Assembly: GCF_000226565.1 (NCBI RefSeq)
Contig: NC_016041.1
Location: forward strand, 4,030,001 to 4,094,000
Reading direction: 5' to 3'
DNA: 64,000 nt
DNA from: Glaciecola nitratireducens FR1064
GTDB taxonomy: Bacteria; Pseudomonadota; Gammaproteobacteria; Enterobacterales; Alteromonadaceae
This document shows positions 61,797 to 64,000 of the stretch, one piece after another. A program made the translations under genes and the position numbers. How positions within the stretch are numbered: the stretch's first letter is position 1; each line of letters begins with the position of its first letter. The notes below the pieces were generated by a model. It worked only from the letters and a program-made list of their open reading frames with translations, made no database searches and had not been told where the DNA came from.

Positions 61797-62771
61797 TTAC
61801 TGCTGCAATCCATTCGAATAATGCATTTTGCGCTGGTTATCCATTACTACTGCGTCATAACCATCAATACGATTAATCATACCCAAGCCTTCTCGCAAAC
61901 CCATCACAAAAACTGCGGTAGAAAGCGCATCATTAAATGTGCTACTGGGCCCGATAATAGACACCGATTGCACATCGTAAGTCGACTTACCCGTTTTAGG
62001 CGATAGAATATGATGATAGCGTTTACCATCTTCTTCAAAGTAACGCTCGTAATCACCGGATGTGGACATAGCAGAGTTTTGTAAAGGCATGACTACCGCT
62101 TGTTTCTCTTTATTTCTCGGGTCGCGTATTCCCACAATCCATGGTTTGCCACGTCTGTCACCGATGAGACGAGTATCGCCACCGGCAGTAACTAATCCAT
62201 GTAATATTCCCATACGCTCTAACAGTGAGATGGAATTATCAACCGCGTGACCCTTTGCAATTCCGCCCAAATCAATTTTGACTTTTTCATTGCTAAACGC
62301 GACCGTCTTATTCTCCTTCTTGAGGACAATGTGCTTGTAGTTAACGGCGTCTAACAAAGAGGCGATGGTTGCTTCATCTGGACGTTTATTTTCTTTGTAA
62401 TTATATAAATAACCAACACTTGCAAAAGTAATATCAAACGCGCCTTTGGTTAAGTCGGAAATTTTAATAGACTTATCGAGTAGCTCAAACATTTCATCGC
62501 TGATCACCATTGCTTGTTTGCCTGCTGATGCATTAATCAGACTAAGCTCACTGGTCTCAATGTAAGGGCTCATGAGTTGGTTAATGCGCTCCATTTCTGC
62601 CATAACAGCTTTCAACGCAAGTTGCCCTTGCACCGGGGTTTCTGCCCACACTTCAACATAGATATTAGTGCCCATAATACCTGCACTATCAGAATACCAC
62701 TCAGCTTTAAGAGAGGCAGAAAAAGCCAATATTAGAAAAAGCAGAATGCTGTTGATGGCACGTATATTCAT
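61797..62771 (-). CDS. apbE: FAD:protein FMN transferase
   Basis: 324 residues. Signal peptide (ILLFLILAFSASLKAEW) without an obvious lipobox. ApbE motifs are complete: MGTNIYVEVW, AFDITFASVGYLYNY, KVKIDLGGIAKGHAVD, GGDTRLIGDRRGKPWIVGIRDPR, STSGDYERYFEEDGKRYHHILSPKTGKS and NDALSTAVFVMG with the Mg-binding Asp/Thr. It attaches FMN to Thr or Ser of extracytoplasmic proteins using FAD. The nearest classic acceptors (NqrC/RnfG) are not in the window; the DUF3570 protein is a candidate client. Convergent with the secreted trio. Confidence 0.92.
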   Translation of the reverse strand: MNIRAINSILLFLILAFSASLKAEWYSDSAGIMGTNIYVEVWAETPVQGQLALKAVMAEMERINQLMSPYIETSELSLINASAGKQAMVISDEMFELLDKSIKISDLTKGAFDITFASVGYLYNYKENKRPDEATIASLLDAVNYKHIVLKKENKTVAFSNEKVKIDLGGIAKGHAVDNSISLLERMGILHGLVTAGGDTRLIGDRRGKPWIVGIRDPRNKEKQAVVMPLQNSAMSTSGDYERYFEEDGKRYHHILSPKTGKSTYDVQSVSIIGPSSTFNDALSTAVFVMGLREGLGMINRIDGYDAVVMDNQRKMHYSNGLQQ

Positions 62772-62794
62772 GAAAAGCTGCCTGTAGTAAATAA

Positions 62795-63061
62795 TTAAAA
62801 TTTGTAGAATAGGGTGGCCAAACCATAGGAGACAGCAACGAGCAGTACTCCACTAATCAGAAACTTAGACGCATAAGCCCCTTTTTCTCGATACTGCACA
62901 CAGTAAGCAATACTTAAAGGGAAAAACAATAGCGAAAGCACACCGTAGGCATACTGTTTGTGACCAAACGCTGTCACGACAACAATAAGCGAACCAACGA
63001 AGAACAAGGCCGCACCGATCCCTATTAATATGATCAAAATGACATTTGCTGCTAATTCCAC
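62795..63061 (-). CDS. Small membrane protein (88 residues)
   Basis: Three or so hydrophobic helices: VILIILIGIGAALFFVGSLIVVVTAF, YGVLSLLFFPLSIAYCV and FLISGVLLVAVSYGLATLF, with short basic loops. It starts at GTG 63061 with AAGG 10 bp upstream. The gene ends 23 bp before the start of apbE on the same strand, so they may be co-transcribed. No family named. Confidence 0.65.
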   Translation of the reverse strand: MELAANVILIILIGIGAALFFVGSLIVVVTAFGHKQYAYGVLSLLFFPLSIAYCVQYREKGAYASKFLISGVLLVAVSYGLATLFYKF

Positions 63062-63138
63062 TAATACTAAACCTTTTTGGTAATTTCTTGAGAATGAAAC
63101 TATCTAGTCTCGATAAGTAAGCGCTGCATGAAAGTATA

Positions 63139-63345
63139 TTAAAAAAACTTCTTACCTGTTAACGCTATATAAATAGCAAAAAAGCCCACTACCGAATAAA
63201 CAAGCTCAAATATGCCTATTCCGTCATAGCGGCCGTTAATAGCTTCTGAGATCAACATAAAAGCGAGAAGCAATGAGGGAAGTGCAAGCAAACCCACAAT
63301 AATTCGCACGGTTAAAGACAGCTTTCCTTTTTCTTTTAGTAGCAA
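63139..63345 (-). CDS. Small membrane protein (68 residues)
   Basis: Two hydrophobic helices (IIVGLLALPSLLLAFMLISEA and FELVYSVVGFFAIYIAL) separated by a short INGRYDG loop. The start is TTG 63345 and is uncertain; no methionine and no strong ribosome site is available. It may form a small operon with the 88-residue protein downstream. Confidence 0.5.
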   Translation of the reverse strand: MLLKEKGKLSLTVRIIVGLLALPSLLLAFMLISEAINGRYDGIGIFELVYSVVGFFAIYIALTGKKFF

Positions 63346-63504
63346 TGTATTTTCTCTTTTTACAATCTCATATGCTTGTCATCATGAGCTAGGGGATAAA
63401 TTATTATTCTGTAATTAGTAAAACAGCTTGAGCTCTTTTCGGCAAGCGTTGTAAAAAGGCAATCGTCACTGTTGGCGCTATTTTAACTATCTCCCATGCC
63501 TTAT

Positions 63505-64000
63505 CTACGATGCTGGTAAATCAAACCACAGCGCTTCAAGTGCTAGCTCGGCTTTTATAGCTAACGTTTGTTCTGGCTCAATACCAATTGCGTCACCTTC
63601 TTTGAACGTCTGCCCATCAATCGTTACTTGGCCCTTTATAATGTGTAAGTAACCTAAACGCTTTTCGATAGCCAAGTGAATGCTTTCGTCTTTTCCCAAG
63701 ACTAAGCGCGAGATACTTGCATCTTGATTGATTAATAAAGCCCCATTCTCGCCATTAGGTGCTACTAAGGTTGTTAATGCGCCTTGTTGTGGCAAGCTTT
63801 TTTGCTCGTAGCTAGGTTCAATGCCCTTCACGTTTGGTTGGATCCAGATTTGTAGGAACTTCACTTTGTCAGTGCTTGAAGCGTTGAATTCAGAGTGTGT
63901 TACGCCGCGGCCTGCGCTCATACGCTGAACATCACCAGCGGGAACAACATAGCTATTGCCGGTGCTGTCATCGTGCTTAAGAGCCCCCTCAGTGACGTAC
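63505..64000 (-). CDS. Pirin family protein, partial (cut by window end)
   Basis: The frame stays open from 63505 to the window edge (it reads TEGALKHDDSTGNSYVVPAGDVQRMSAGRGVTHSEFN across the right part), so the N-terminal part lies outside. The pirin pattern is complete in what is left: the metal-binding second half of the N-cupin (DVQRMSAGRGVTHSE), QIWIQPNVKGIEPSYEQK and a C-terminal cupin-like domain. Pirins are redox-responsive iron-binding cupins or quercetinase-like enzymes; role here unknown. Confidence 0.92.
   Translation of the reverse strand, partial: YVTEGALKHDDSTGNSYVVPAGDVQRMSAGRGVTHSEFNASSTDKVKFLQIWIQPNVKGIEPSYEQKSLPQQGALTTLVAPNGENGALLINQDASISRLVLGKDESIHLAIEKRLGYLHIIKGQVTIDGQTFKEGDAIGIEPEQTLAIKAELALEALWFDLPAS

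Noticed and set aside
1-64000. tRNA, rRNA, CRISPR, insertion sequences, prophage or toxin-antitoxin loci
   Set aside because: Looked for by eye through typical motifs, direct repeats and transposase or integrase segments; none was seen. A covariance-model search would be needed to exclude small RNAs.

Overview
The window looks like chromosomal DNA of a marine gammaproteobacterium, most likely from the Alteromonadales. Reasons are the moderate, slightly AT-rich composition, the conserved tusA/pyrE/rph/yicC block, several TonB-dependent receptors, tpm, acpH, tapT and many Alteromonas-like hypothetical families. I saw no rRNA, tRNA, insertion sequence, prophage or CRISPR array. The assignment rests on gene content and protein resemblance only.

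Layout. 1-2.2 kb: tail of an amidohydrolase, a VTT-family membrane protein and an exported methyltransferase. 2.5-7.3 kb: a TonB-dependent receptor followed by two secreted phosphatases, with Pho-box-like sites upstream, so probably an organophosphate scavenging unit. 7.3-10.8 kb: housekeeping tusA, pyrE, rph (minus strand), yicC and a DUF3703 gene. 11-14 kb: a Fur-box-preceded catecholate siderophore receptor and its PiuC partner. 14-20 kb: small metabolic genes (Fe-alcohol dehydrogenase, thioesterase, tpm, acpH, DUF1294, PhyH dioxygenase, FKBP, MBL hydrolase). 20.4-27.8 kb: a MacAB-like efflux operon headed by a 37-residue membrane peptide that was not previously called, then an NtrC-type regulator and its kinase. 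A sigma-54 promoter and two perfect palindromes lie upstream of it. 28-37.3 kb: moaB, tapT, an exported amidase, HiPIP, a flavin-reductase operon, an HNH protein and a FAN1-like nuclease fused to a DEDDh exonuclease.

The most interesting part is 37.4-62.8 kb. A minus-strand, tightly packed, probably single operon of 17 genes (55398 to 37430) encodes a c-type-heme lipoprotein, two outer-membrane barrel proteins, a TlpA thioredoxin, a DUF4266 lipoprotein, a DUF3570 outer-membrane protein, an uncharacterised exported protein, three TPR lipoproteins, a small exported protein, an ExbB/TolQ channel, two ExbD/TolR proteins, an AgmX/TonB-like transducer, a VF530 protein and a DUF4919 lipoprotein. Divergently transcribed is a secreted trio (DUF1588-like c-type cytochrome, LamG lipoprotein with two heme motifs, Tat-exported DUF1501-like protein), and then apbE, the FMN transferase. 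Together these suggest a proton-motive-force-coupled envelope machine with extracytoplasmic heme and perhaps covalent flavin. I know of no established function for it. An amber-interrupted small gene sits in the divergent promoter region.

The right edge carries two small membrane proteins and a pirin gene cut by the window end. Functional statements come from recognised family motifs read by eye; no database search was possible.
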